From Entrophospora sp. SA101 (Eukaryota; Glomeromycota; Glomeromycetes; Entrophosporales; Entrophosporaceae), in contig CAUDNR010004405.1 in the NCBI GenBank assembly GCA_958430865.1, positions 3,420 through 45,024 on the forward strand: a stretch of 41,605 bases of DNA. The letters run 5' to 3'. The notes under the pieces are model-generated. The model was given only the letters and a program-made list of their open reading frames with translations. It did no database searches and was not told where the DNA came from. The stretch's first letter is position 1. Each line of letters opens with the position of its first letter. Positions 10,800 to 21,290 of the stretch are shown piece by piece. The translations under genes were made by a program, and so were the position numbers.

Positions 10800-11100
10800 G
10801 GATATACACAGTAATAGTAAATCTCGATTTAGCGGATACTAATTAAAAATTTCGTTTTTACGGATAAAGTTCAAAGAACAAACCTTCTCGATATAGTGAA
10901 TATCTCTAACAGATTTTGGAAAATTTTCTATTGCCGCGAGATTCACAGTGTAACTAAAAAAGGTCAATTAGATGTGATAAATTGGGACAAAAATTTGGCC
11001 AATGAAATAGTTTGTGATCTTTTTTTCGATAATAAATGTAATAAAAAAAAAGATGTTATTGACTGCGTGAAGAAGGTTTGTCTTTTCAAATAACATTTGA
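10800..11100. other. Possible pogo/Tigger-type terminal repeat relic and short ORF
   Basis: At about 10808-10840 the sequence CAGTAATAGTAAATCTCG followed by ATTTAGCGGAT has the look of a pogo/Tigger-class terminal repeat. I found no matching inverted partner. A 65-codon open stretch (10896-11093, beginning NISNRFWKIF) follows directly. It has no recognisable family and could be part of the same decayed element. Confidence 0.3.
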
Positions 11101-11235
11101 TAAAAAATAATTTACATCACCTTGTTTTTTTTCCTGAATCTATTTTTTAAAGGATTCACATTTTGTATGCTGGTTAATTTATTCTTGTGAGAAAATTGGT
11201 TAAGGAAAGTGTGTATATGCACACACATCTGGCAA

Positions 11236-11600
11236 TCTGCAATATTCAGCACCCGTGTATGGACGAGTTGTGCTTAGCGTTCATAACCCTGCGGCTGTTG
11301 TTTAGAGCAAGGTTAAAAGGCATACCCTCTTTGAGGTGATACATCTTGTTGGATGGACTTCCTTCTAAAGCCGACTCCTTTGGTCTTGTGTCTAACATAT
11401 TGGACATAATTCTTCCTACGCTCGTGTATGCCGAGCCAAATTTTCTCAGTGCTTAGCGACCCTTGCGACTGATGTTTGGTAGAGAAATTCAGAGGATGAC
11501 CCTCTTTGATGGAGTTCATTCTACGGATTAAACTTCCTCTTAGTAGCCAACTCCTTTGTTTTCTCTACCAAAAGTATTATGTCAAGCCAAACTTTACTTC
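11236..11600. repeat. Two diverged tandem units of about 179 bp
   Basis: GTGCTTAGCG occurs at 11270 and 11449, a period of 179. Each unit continues with a related series: a GCGRCTGNTGTTT block, ACCCTCTTTGANG, a CTTCCT block, then CNGACTCCTTTG/CAACTCCTTTG. The preceding phrase CGTGTATG is also repeated. Base composition is more balanced than the surroundings. Minus-strand frames are partly open in unit A but interrupted in unit B. Conservation is in patches at the nucleotide level, which fits a structured or repeat-derived sequence better than a protein exon, but neither is shown. Confidence 0.6.
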
Positions 11601-12029
11601 TTTTTTTTGTTTATACGTCATGCTTTAAAATTTTCTTATCTAGAAGTTATCGATTAGCATTGCAGGAGCCTTTGCAGTGTTTAGCAGAGAATGTCAACCA
11701 CACAAGTTCAAACCCAAGGACGTTTTGTCAACATATGCGAAATTGATCTATACACAAACTGTTCTTTCTACAAATCAGTGCAAAGGAAGGCCCAGAAGCT
11801 TTGCGGTGATATGTAACCAACACTGATAACGTTCGGAAATTAAAAATCTTCTCAAAGATCAAGCAAAATATGAAATATGCTCAGGTTAGTCAAATAATAA
11901 ATCTGCACCTGATGAATTTTTTTCCATTGACAAATAATGTGCTAACTGATGCATTACTATAGGAAATGTATGACAAAAGCGTTGAATTAAGTGTTATTTA
12001 CTGACAAAGTCAACAAAAGTAGAAATGAG
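11601..12029. other. No supported feature
   Basis: Intermediate-composition sequence between the tandem repeat and a coding-like stretch. I see no gene, RNA or mobile element that I can support. Confidence 0.5.
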
Positions 12030-12520
12030 CAATGGGATAATACGAGACAGGTGTATTGTTGTCAACATTATTCAAAAACGTACCTCTAAATTTGTCTGAC
12101 ACAGTCCATCCTAAATATTCACATGTTCAGTTTTTGAGGTATATACAGCGGATCACATAGTTTAAGTGAAGACAAGGACAAGGAAAACGTTAGCGATGAT
12201 GATACATTATTTCAATAGAAAGAAAATTGGTAAGTGTAAATATAAATTTATGTGCTGCGCTTTCTTACAAAATATGATGATAAAATCAAAAACGTCTTCC
12301 ATATTATTCGTTTACGAATGCATGATGGTGACAAATGACTACGTACGGTATCTGACAATAATAATAACAAGAAAAAGAAAGCAAAATTAGACAATGTTTC
12401 ATTTTTTTAGTAACAATAAGTTTATAACTATCTGATAATTTCTTCATTTTATTATTTCAGTTGATAATGGATGGATGGGTGAATATTGATGAAAATTTGG
12501 GATTTAAATGGTACGTTTAA
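12030..12520 (+). pseudogene. Coding-like scrap, unknown
   Basis: Several short stretches on the plus strand have protein-like composition but are split by stops and frame changes: an acidic run SEDKDKENVSDDDTLFQ ending at a stop near 12218, KNVFHIIRLRMHDGDK ending near 12340, a lysine-rich tail to about 12390, and an exon-like MDGWVNIDENLGFKW at about 12468-12511 flanked by AG and GT. Together they suggest a decayed or heavily spliced gene. No family is recognised. Confidence 0.25.
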
Positions 12521-12805
12521 ATGATGATGTCATGTTTAAGTTAAAATATGATGATAATATTCTATTATATGAATGATTATTAGTTTTGATTCCCTTCATG
12601 TTTAATAATCAAATTTAAATTTTAATTAATAAATAAAAAAGTTTTGAATTTAATTGAATGAATTTCATTAATGCAATATTAGTGTTATTATTGTACATTT
12701 TTTTCTTAAATATAAATTTAAACAATAATCATGTATAAATACATTATTATGATACATTTTCTTCTTTGCTTATTAATAATAAATAAGACACCGAATGATT
12801 TGTTT

Positions 12806-14831
12806 TTACTCCATCAACCAACACCCTGATGAAAGTTTACACGCCTTACATTTATCCTTATCGTGTAATTGTATGGCAATAGTTTTAAATATTGTGTCAA
12901 CTATTTCAGCACGTAAAAGCAACGAATGCTTTCCGCCTTCTATCAATGTTAACTTACAATCAGGCATATTATTTTCCATCCATTTTACTGCTGCTACAGG
13001 AATACGGTCGTCTTTTGTACCATGAAATACATGTACAGGATGATCAATATCTGTATATGAGAATCCAAACGAATGTCGCCTCTCGAAACACATCATCAAA
13101 TCATTATTTGCTCCTGATAAATTTTCTGCAAACGATGCTTTCAATATCGCCATTCCTAATTTTTGTTTGTTCTCAAGGCTTGAAGTTGGTAATGCCGAAG
13201 CTCCCGAATTCCTTTGGTGTGATGGTTTTGTTGAGTATGGTTGTTTACCATTAAGTATTTGTTGTAGGGAAATGCCCGCTGTATGTGTAAATTTCATTAT
13301 AGGTGTGGGTACATATTTAAGCCACTTGAAATTATTCGTTACTGTTGTACTGATCCATGGACAAACAAGATAAATAGTTCCTTGAAGCTTTTCTGGTATT
13401 TTAATAGCACATGCAAGTGCATATGGTGCTCCTGCACTGTGTGCCATTATAAAAAATTTATCAATACTAAGAATCTCACAAAGTTCTTTAATAATATCTA
13501 AAAAAAATTTTATTATATTAATATATTAAATTAGTTTATCTATAAAATCTTATTATTCTTTCTATGTATCATCACTATCATCACTATCATTACTACAATA
13601 TTAATTATCCTCATTTAACTTTTCATGCTGACTTTATATCATTTGCTTTTTCCCAACATTTCTAATAATACGAATAATACATTAATAATTTTTTTCAAGG
13701 CACCTCACCTAATTAGGACCCCAAAACTTAAAAAATTTTAAAACAATATTTCATGTGTTCATTACAAGTTTTCAAGGGTCTTAAAAATTAAAAGTACCTA
13801 TAAAATTTATTAATGTCTTATAGGAAAAGCAAATGATACATTGATATACATGATAAGAGATTCTTTTCTAAACTGGAAATAAATATGTTCACATAGACAG
13901 ATAGATTGATTGATTGATGATGGATGAATGAAATTTATACGATAAATAAGTTATTAATTATTAAAAACAAACCTGGCCATTTTAATATGTGTTGTTGATC
14001 TTCTTTAACATCATCTGAAAGTCCAACTCCAGGTCGATCAGGACATAATAGTCTCAATCCATAGCTAGATGCCAAGTCATCAAAAAACGCAATAAAATAT
14101 CTTACACACCCCATCCCAAGAAAAACAAACACCGGAAACCCATTCCTATCACCAACTTCGGAAAAACTAACAACTCTTCCTGATTTTAATCTAACACGCT
14201 GCGTTAAGCGTGGTGCAGCTAAAAAAGTAGTAATACATTCATTAGTATCATTTGATGTGGACGGAGATTGTAATGATGATGATGATGAGCTGGTGGTTGA
14301 ACTTGTCGTAGATGGGGAACTAAGGGACGACTGTGATGAAACTGAAGGATGATGATGACGATCTGTGATTGTGATTGATGGTAGAGTTGAAGGTGACTCT
14401 GAGGGTGGTTGTATTTCAGAGAAATCCTTATTGTCTTCTTCACACGGCGTAGTTGAAAGTGAGTGAGATCCTGTAATTATCGATCTTGATTTTGAATATG
14501 AGATTAGATCACCAGCCAAACTAGTGTTTAAAGTATCATCAACACGTGCATCTGGTTGAGAGGTTTTTTTATTATTTTTAATTGAAAGTTCTGATTTAGG
14601 TCTTTGTTTAGATTTTATCCTAGAAGGTGATAATGTGCCAGATTTTTTTTTAGACAATTTAAGAGTATTTGATGTAGAATTGGTATTTAAAGATGATTTA
14701 TCGTTGTTGTCGTTGTTGTTATCATTATGATTGTTTTTTGATTTATCAAAGCCTACGTTAGAAAATGATCTCCTGATTGTATTTGAAATGCTGTTAACAC
14801 TGTTATTATTTTTCGAATCAACTTCCAACAT
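12806..14831 (-). CDS. Alpha/beta hydrolase with disordered N-terminus
   Basis: Two exons on the minus strand, 14831-13973 and 13497-12806, with a 475 bp intron (GTTTGT...TTTTAG), give 516 residues. Residues 1 to about 205 are low-complexity Ser/Asn/Thr-rich and probably disordered. The hydrolase core starts near RVRLKSGRVV, with a strand-loop VFVFLGMG and then CPDRPGVGLSD. The nucleophile elbow is AHSAGAP (Ser 307). The acid is Asp 449 or 450 in HGTKDDRIPV, and the catalytic His is 477 in EGGKHSLLL. A complete Ser-Asp-His triad indicates an active hydrolase (esterase, lipase or peptidase type). The substrate cannot be told. The intron falls between the CPDRPGVGLSD region and the nucleophile elbow. 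It is longer than most introns here. The start was chosen as the first Met of the open frame. Confidence 0.88.
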
Positions 14832-16470
14832 CTAAAAAAGTATAAAACTAAGATTATAAAATCCCATTCGTTCTGAAAAATAGAGATTTAGAATAATTGA
14901 TTTGATTTAAAATTTACCATGATATTAAATATTTATCTTCGAATAATATATAATATATAATATATATATCTTACTGTAAAGAAAAATAATTAATATTTTG
15001 ATTTCTCTTGATATTTTATTAAAATAAAAAAGAGTGCAATATCACATTAGAATGAAAATGATATGGAAAAAAAGAAAAATTGAATGCAAAGTTATGTACA
15101 ATATAATAATAATAAAGAACGAATTAAAAAAAGAAATGTAATTTATATTGTACAACATCAGAGATTGTTTAGAAAACCTTTTATAGCAAAAAAACAATAA
15201 TATAAAATTCACCTCCAAAATGAAATAGCAAGTCTTTTAAGAATTAGAAAGTGATAAATAATAAAATATTTTTATTATTTATTATTTAATTAACAATCAA
15301 AGAAAATTGGTTTCAATGATCAACACAATGAAATTTGTTCGCTACAATATCTTCCTTTTGGGATCGTCAGGAGCATTCTCAGTTGGTGTTGGAAAGTAAA
15401 ATCAAGCCAGTGGGTTCACACGAAATTGTTTCCAACCAGCATTCGTTGTTGTTTCAAATCTACACACACAAAAAAGATTCTCTCTGGTATAAAATTTTTT
15501 TCGCTCAACGCCTTAAAAAGTATTGAGATAACATTTCTGATGATTTAGTAAGATCTGAGCTTCGTCTAATATCCGAGCATCACATATATTTTAATTTCAC
15601 GTCTGTCTCCCCACATAGTCTTTTCATTTATAATGGTTCGTATCAGCATCATTAGCACACCATATACATAGGCAACCCGTTAAAATGAATACGCCTATAA
15701 CAATCTCACAAAAAATAGAAATATGCATTGAAAAAAATAATAACCCAAACATAAAAATAACCAGCTTGCATCTAAATATAATGTCAGTGAATCTACTGTT
15801 TCTGAAATTCTAAAAAAAAGAGTGGTTGTTTTTTATCGTTGGATCCAAATCAATTCACTGCAAATTCATATCATGAGAGATCAACAAAATATCCAGAAAA
15901 TGGATCAAATCCTAAATTTAAATTTATTATCCCGTTTATGACTAATAATAATAATATCTTCGGATTATAAAAAAAACCCCGTTAATCCGAAACCCGTTAA
16001 TCTGAAAAAAAATAGACATTTTTAAAAGATCAAAAGAATACTATTTGATTTACAAATAATAATAATAATAATCTAGGATTTATTGATCAGACTAAAATTG
16101 ACAAACAAATAAATAAAAGAGAAGTATTGTTATTTCTAAAAAAAACGGCTAAAGAAAATCATTGTTTTGTGTTAATATACTAAAACAGTAAAACAGATTT
16201 TTTTATTATGAAATTAGTGTTTGTGTGTCCAAGTTTCAAAGGTGTATGAATGTGATTGATTTTGGACTATCAAAAAAATTTAATTAGAAAAAAATTTTTT
16301 TAATGTTTAAAACAAATATCATTAAAAAATAACAGCTATTTAATCATTTCATGTGAATGCCTCCATCCATCAAATATTCATGATGATCATGATTATTATG
16401 CAATACATTTGATGTCATCATTGATATAACAAACAATTGCATCACCCAAGTAGAAATGAAACTTTTAACA
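14832..16470. other. Intergenic with repeat relics
   Basis: Upstream region of the hydrolase gene followed by repeat debris. A short open stretch at 15335-15526 on the plus strand has no recognisable domain. Another frame there (SSGAFSVGVGK) is interrupted by stops. At 15979-16006 the phrase CCCGTTAATCYGAAA occurs twice in tandem. This resembles terminal repeats of fungal pogo-like transposons. No intact gene is supported. Confidence 0.4.
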
Positions 16471-16722
16471 ATGTGTGTCTACCCAGACATCTGGGGTTCA
16501 CAAGAATAAATGAATAAGAAGGATATAAAAAAATTATTTTTCTGATTATAAATCTGATGTTGATCACAGGTGTCAGATTTAATTAAATTTTCCTGTAGTA
16601 AACATAGATGTGTGTCTACCCAGATCTCTAGGGTTCACAAGAATAAATGAATAAAGAAAGATCTAAAAAAATTATTTTTCCTGATTATACACGTAAATCT
16701 GATGTTATTCACAGGCGTCAGA
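16471..16722. repeat. Two diverged direct repeats, period 137
   Basis: ATGTGTGTCTACCCAGA starts at 16471 and again at 16608. Both copies continue through GGTTCACAAGAATAAATGAATAA, a run of A and T bases, AAATCTGATGTT and CACAGGYGTCAG. They differ by scattered substitutions and small indels. They are noncoding and the origin is unknown. Confidence 0.75.
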
Positions 16723-17639
16723 AAAGGATCAGATTATAAACAACTTCACATTCATTTGGATATTAGTAAATGATTTCCAAGAATTTAATAAAATTTTAGA
16801 AATCCATTAATATAAAAGTTAAATGCTATTGTTTGTTCATGTGATGAGAGCTCATTGAAAATCTTTCCAGGAATGTTGGAATTAAATAGCTATTTCTCAA
16901 GAGATGATGAATGGGACCAGGATTTATGAATTTAAAATAGACCAGGATTTGATAATTCAATAATAGATGGATGGTGTTGAATCCAAAAAAATTACTTCAA
17001 ACATTAGTTCCAAAAAATTTCAAGTTCAAAAATTACCACATTAATATCTATCTATCTTGATAGCACATGCAATATGCTTGTATGCACAGGGACAGTTTGA
17101 TATCATTAAATTCACGTTTTTCACATTTTTATTTAAATATTCATTCAGTGAAATTCTTCATCAAGCTTGCACGTTAAGCTTTCATTTATTACACTGACCG
17201 ACCACATGAGATTGTGATCTGTGGCACCTGATATATAGTAGTTACATCTAATATATTATGAATATATGACATTATAAAAAAGTAATTCACTTTCTTTATA
17301 CTTTTGTTTTTTTTTCAAAATATTAAAGCTAGAGATGACATCTCTTCCAAGATATATTTTAGAATAGGTAGTTTGCAAACAATTTGGAAATATCAAAAGT
17401 CAACAGAAGGGTGGATTTAAAACACACATTTTGAAGCATTTCCGTGAACTATAAATTAGAATTTTGTAATACTGTTGATAAAGTTGTTGAAATTATCTTT
17501 AGAGCTATTCAACGTATTGAATAAACCAGGAGAATAAAAATAATTAAAGAAAGTATAGGAGGAGGAGACAAGGAGAATAGTAATAGTAATGATGAAAATA
17601 AAAATAATGTTCAATTTATGCTGCCGAGTGGACAAGTTA
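16723..17639. other. No supported gene
   Basis: AT-rich sequence without a convincing open frame. A purine-rich stretch near 17550-17620 precedes the coding-like block that follows. Confidence 0.5.
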
Positions 17640-18067
17640 AAACTTGCACAGGCTTTTTTTTATATCATTTAAGAAAAAAGGTTAATCTCACCTCCTGAAC
17701 TTGAAGGATATGATGCAATGGATAATTCTCTGTGGGTGGGGGCTTTAAATTTTATAAGTTGCATTCGGTCTCTTCGTTTTTAAGAGCCCACCAAAGCCTC
17801 TATACGTCAGGGAGCCACGTTCCTAAATTGTATATGTCTGTGTTAATGAGCAGAAAGCCACTAAATAAACACGACGATTTTGTAATTAGGGTTAGTAAAC
17901 TCTCTATTCTTTGATCGGTTTTTATTTTATTAATTTCTTTATTCCTGAATTTCTGATCACTCTCAACTCTTTGACAGGGGATTTACACCATTGATGAAAA
18001 AGTTGAATTAGTATCCCCTGTGACTTTGAAACAGAGTAATAGTCAACCATCACATATAGAACCTTAA
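17640..18067 (+). pseudogene. Exon-like block, unknown protein
   Basis: From 17732 the plus strand is open (GGGFKFYKLHSVSSF and on to LNKHDDFVIR). At 17889 a GTTAGT donor and at about 17979 a TTTGACAG acceptor join it, in frame, to a second stretch (GIYTIDEKVELVSP and on) that ends in a stop at 18065-18067. The clean splice and matching composition suggest a real former coding region. Upstream, SPPELEGYDAMDNSLW is open in another frame near 17690, so the 5' part is broken or its splicing is not understood. I do not recognise the family. Confidence 0.35.
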
Positions 18068-19795
18068 CGCATGAGGAATTTAACAGGAAATGGCGGCATT
18101 GGCAAAGAAAGAGTGCTGTATCCTTTTAATTGAAGCAATAATTACTATCACATAAATCCTTGACATTTGAGATCTGCAAAAGTAGATAGAGTAGAGAAAA
18201 TACTGGAAGTAGAAGTGGTTTTTTGCCACCACAGACATTGCAATTGGATAACAGGAAGGGGAACGCATCTGTCTATTGATTGATTTTTTCTTTCTCCTCT
18301 TTTTGATGAATCTCGTTAATAACAAACTCTTCATCTAAATATTTTTTGATAGCTTTGGTTTGAATATACAAAGTACAATGCTTTCATCTGCTCTTTCTTC
18401 TGGTAATGTATATATACCTTATTTAAGTTGATTCCATACCTGAATGCGGAAAGCAAAAGTGCGTTGAAAATTTATTATTGTTGTTGCAAATCTTTCTAAT
18501 GAAACGATTTTCTTAAAAAAAGATTCTACCAAAAAAAAATTTGGGATTTTTGCTTAGAAAGTATACATATAGGAAAAATGCCTGTAGATGTATTTCTTTA
18601 CATAAAAAAAAGTTTTTTTACCAATATAAATTTAATAATAATATTTAACACCTTCATCGCTTTATCAATTAGAATTGAAAATTGTCTGTAATTTGGGATG
18701 ATGGAAAAAGGAAAATTTAGTCCCCATTGAAAATTTCCGAGAAACATCAGCAATGGATAATAGTTGGTATTGGTGTTCAGTAATAAAGAATGTGATAAGA
18801 AACCTTTATAGTGGTGATTTTGCAAATGTACCTTGTGCCTTTACAAAAGAAAAACTTATCTGCGAGAAAGTAGGACATAGATTAAGAGAACAATCAATAA
18901 GAAGTTAAGAGATCAATCTACACAATAGTACAATTGTGGCGTTGAGCAATTTTATCATCAAAATTATTTGCCTACTTTTATGTTTAAATAAATAGCAATG
19001 TGCTTAAAAGATTTATCACGATTCATTTATATTAATATGTATTATATAGTTAGTACATATTTGGTTCGGATTTTGTTAATTTGTTCAGAGCTTTGATTAA
19101 TCTTTGGTTTAAAGCAAAATCCACATACAACAAACCATCCATCATATTGTGATTATCAATCAAGCATCATTAAATAAAATAAAATAAATGGAGTTTAGCT
19201 CCTGGTATCAGGCATATTAATATATAGATTTAACTCAAACTGTTGCTAATTTGGCACACATTCTAGGTCTTGCGATCAAGGTATGTGAAGAAGTAAAATC
19301 TAGATGCTCTCCAAAATTTTATGTTGAATTAGTCAACTCCTTCAATTTGGCTGGACTATCCAAGGAGTTGTGCGTGAATTTGGAATTTTAAGTTTGCGCA
19401 CGTGGCTAATTCGGATAATTGCTAAATCTTATTTGATTTTGATGTAAACATTAATTGTGATATTTTTTATCCAGAAGAATAAAATACTATATACAACACA
19501 CCCAAATGCTGACCGCTTGTTTATACCACCTGATTATTAAACTTACAAATATTCTGCAATTAAAGGTGTAACCTAATTGTAGCCAGTTTTTTAATTACAA
19601 CAAGTATCCTTATCACAACCTATCTTATCCCACTCCTTGTAGTCATTCATTCCATATAAAAATTCGTGTTACATATACTTTATATTATTATTATTATTCC
19701 TGAAGTGGTTTTCTTAAAGAATATTTAATAATAATAACGAAAAACAATAAACTAATAATCAACAACCACAACAAAATAAACCAAAAAAATAATAA
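18068..19795. other. Intergenic, no supported gene
   Basis: AT-rich. The open stretches on the minus strand at 18080-18334 and 18598-18825 have low-complexity hydrophobic or basic composition and no start context, and I regard them as chance. The last 100 bases (19700-19795), rich in CAA/AAC, resemble a fungal 5' leader for the gene starting at 19796. Confidence 0.5.
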
Positions 19796-20462
19796 ATGTC
19801 AACAATAACTTGTAGTCTTCCAATTATTGATCTTGGTTTATACTTGAATGATAAGAATTCTGAACTGGCAATTGAAGAATGTCATAAAGTTAATAGAAAT
19901 CGTTTACACTTTCTTTCCTTTTTATATATATATAATTTTTACTTTTAAGAAAACCGTGAATCGAAAGTAAACTTTGCATGTGTACATGTATCTAATAGAC
20001 AGCAAAAGCATTAAAAGATTATGGTGCCTTATTGATTAAAGATCCTCGTGTGACGGAAGATGATAATTCCAGGTTTTTGGTAAGCATGATAATTGAATAT
20101 ACTCTCACTGTCCACTCAACAAATCAATCATTAATCGATTTATTCTATTCTATTCAAATTTATTTAGGATTTACTTGAAGATTATTTTGATCAGCCTTTT
20201 GAAGTATTGTGATTATAATGATTATAATGTTTAGTATTATTGGTAGTGGTGTGGTATTAATTGAAACTTCCCCCAAAAAAAGACAAAACTTAAAGATGCG
20301 CGCCCAGAAGTTGGATACCAAGTTGGTGTAACACCTGAATTGATAGAAGAACCAAAATGTCATCGTGATATTAATTGTCAAAAGATAATTGAACAAGTAT
20401 ATATATATATATATATATGTATATAACATGAAAACTTCCATAATTATGAATCACAATAGTGA

Positions 20463-20505
<43 letters not shown>

Positions 20506-21075
20506 TTATTTATTTATTTTATGAAAAATATGCCAAAAGAAAGTCGACCTTTGATTTCAGAAAGACCTGATCCAAAATGGAGATTTTTTTGGAGAATTGG
20601 TGAGCTTCCTGAACAAAAAAAGTTTCCACAACTTAATTCTGATCCTGTTGTGCCTGAAGGTTAGCATTATTTGAAAATTAAAATTTATCATACAATATGA
20701 TATAAATAGTATATTATTTTTTTATTTATGATAGCTCCCAAGGATATGTGGTCAACAATCATAAGTCAATATGGCAAACAATTACACCAAGCTGTTGTAT
20801 ATCTGGTGGAAATGACATCTGTTGGATTTGGAATGCCTGCAAATTATTTACCAGATCTTACAAAAAAAGGACCACATCTTTTAGCACCTACTGGAAGTGA
20901 TTTAAACAAATATGGAAAACTTGGAACCATATTAGCTGGTGAATTGGCAAAATAATTTTTCTGGTGTATAGTTTTTTTTTTCTAAAAAAAAATTATATTG
21001 AATACAATATTTTACACCTTATAGAATTTAGGATTTCATTATGATTTAAATTTTATGTTATCAGATACATACTAA
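19796..21075 (+). pseudogene. 2-oxoglutarate/Fe(II) oxygenase (IPNS/clavaminate-synthase-like), C-terminally truncated
   Basis: Exons readable as 19796-19888, 19999-20079, 20168-20203, 20283-20396, about 20530-20659, 20735-20938 and 21032-21075. The first six match the N-terminal DIOX_N half of this family in order: SLPIIDLG, ALKDYGALLIKDPRV, KLKDARPEVGYQVGVTP, DPKWRFFWRIGE, and LLAPTGSDLNKYGKLGT. Reading straight on from 20938 hits a stop at 20953. Splicing 20939-21031 instead adds GFHYDLNF, which carries the iron-binding HxD. A stop follows at 21073, about 130 residues short of the second His and the 2OG-binding Arg. The fourth intron (20397 on) contains expanded AT and AAT microsatellites, and I find no AG that restores the frame before MPKESRPL. 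Both defects point to a pseudogene. It ends only 215 bp from the convergent neighbour. Confidence 0.75.
20397..20510. repeat. AT and AAT microsatellites in oxygenase intron
   Basis: A run of alternating TA from 20398 to 20418 and an (AAT)n run from about 20464 to 20508 lie in the intron after the fourth oxygenase exon. They could have displaced or destroyed the acceptor. Confidence 0.85.
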
Positions 21076-21290
21076 TCATCATTATTTGAAATTAGAAAAT
21101 ATATATTATTTGTATTATTGTATTGAAACAAAAATTTTAATTAAACAAAGTCATGTAATTATAATTAGCATTCTTTATATTTAACATAAACAGATTTTCT
21201 TACTATAATATATATTTTGAAACCAAAAAGCCTTCACATCATTTCCATATATTTTTTACAATACCAACCAACCAATTTTATTAAATTCAT
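21076..21290. other. Convergent intergenic spacer
   Basis: Short AT-rich spacer between the stops of two convergent genes. It is too short and too poor in coding signal to hold the missing 3' exons of the oxygenase. Confidence 0.7.

Noticed and set aside
12892..13254. 120-codon plus-strand ORF
   Set aside because: Antisense to the alpha/beta hydrolase exon that contains the catalytic triad.
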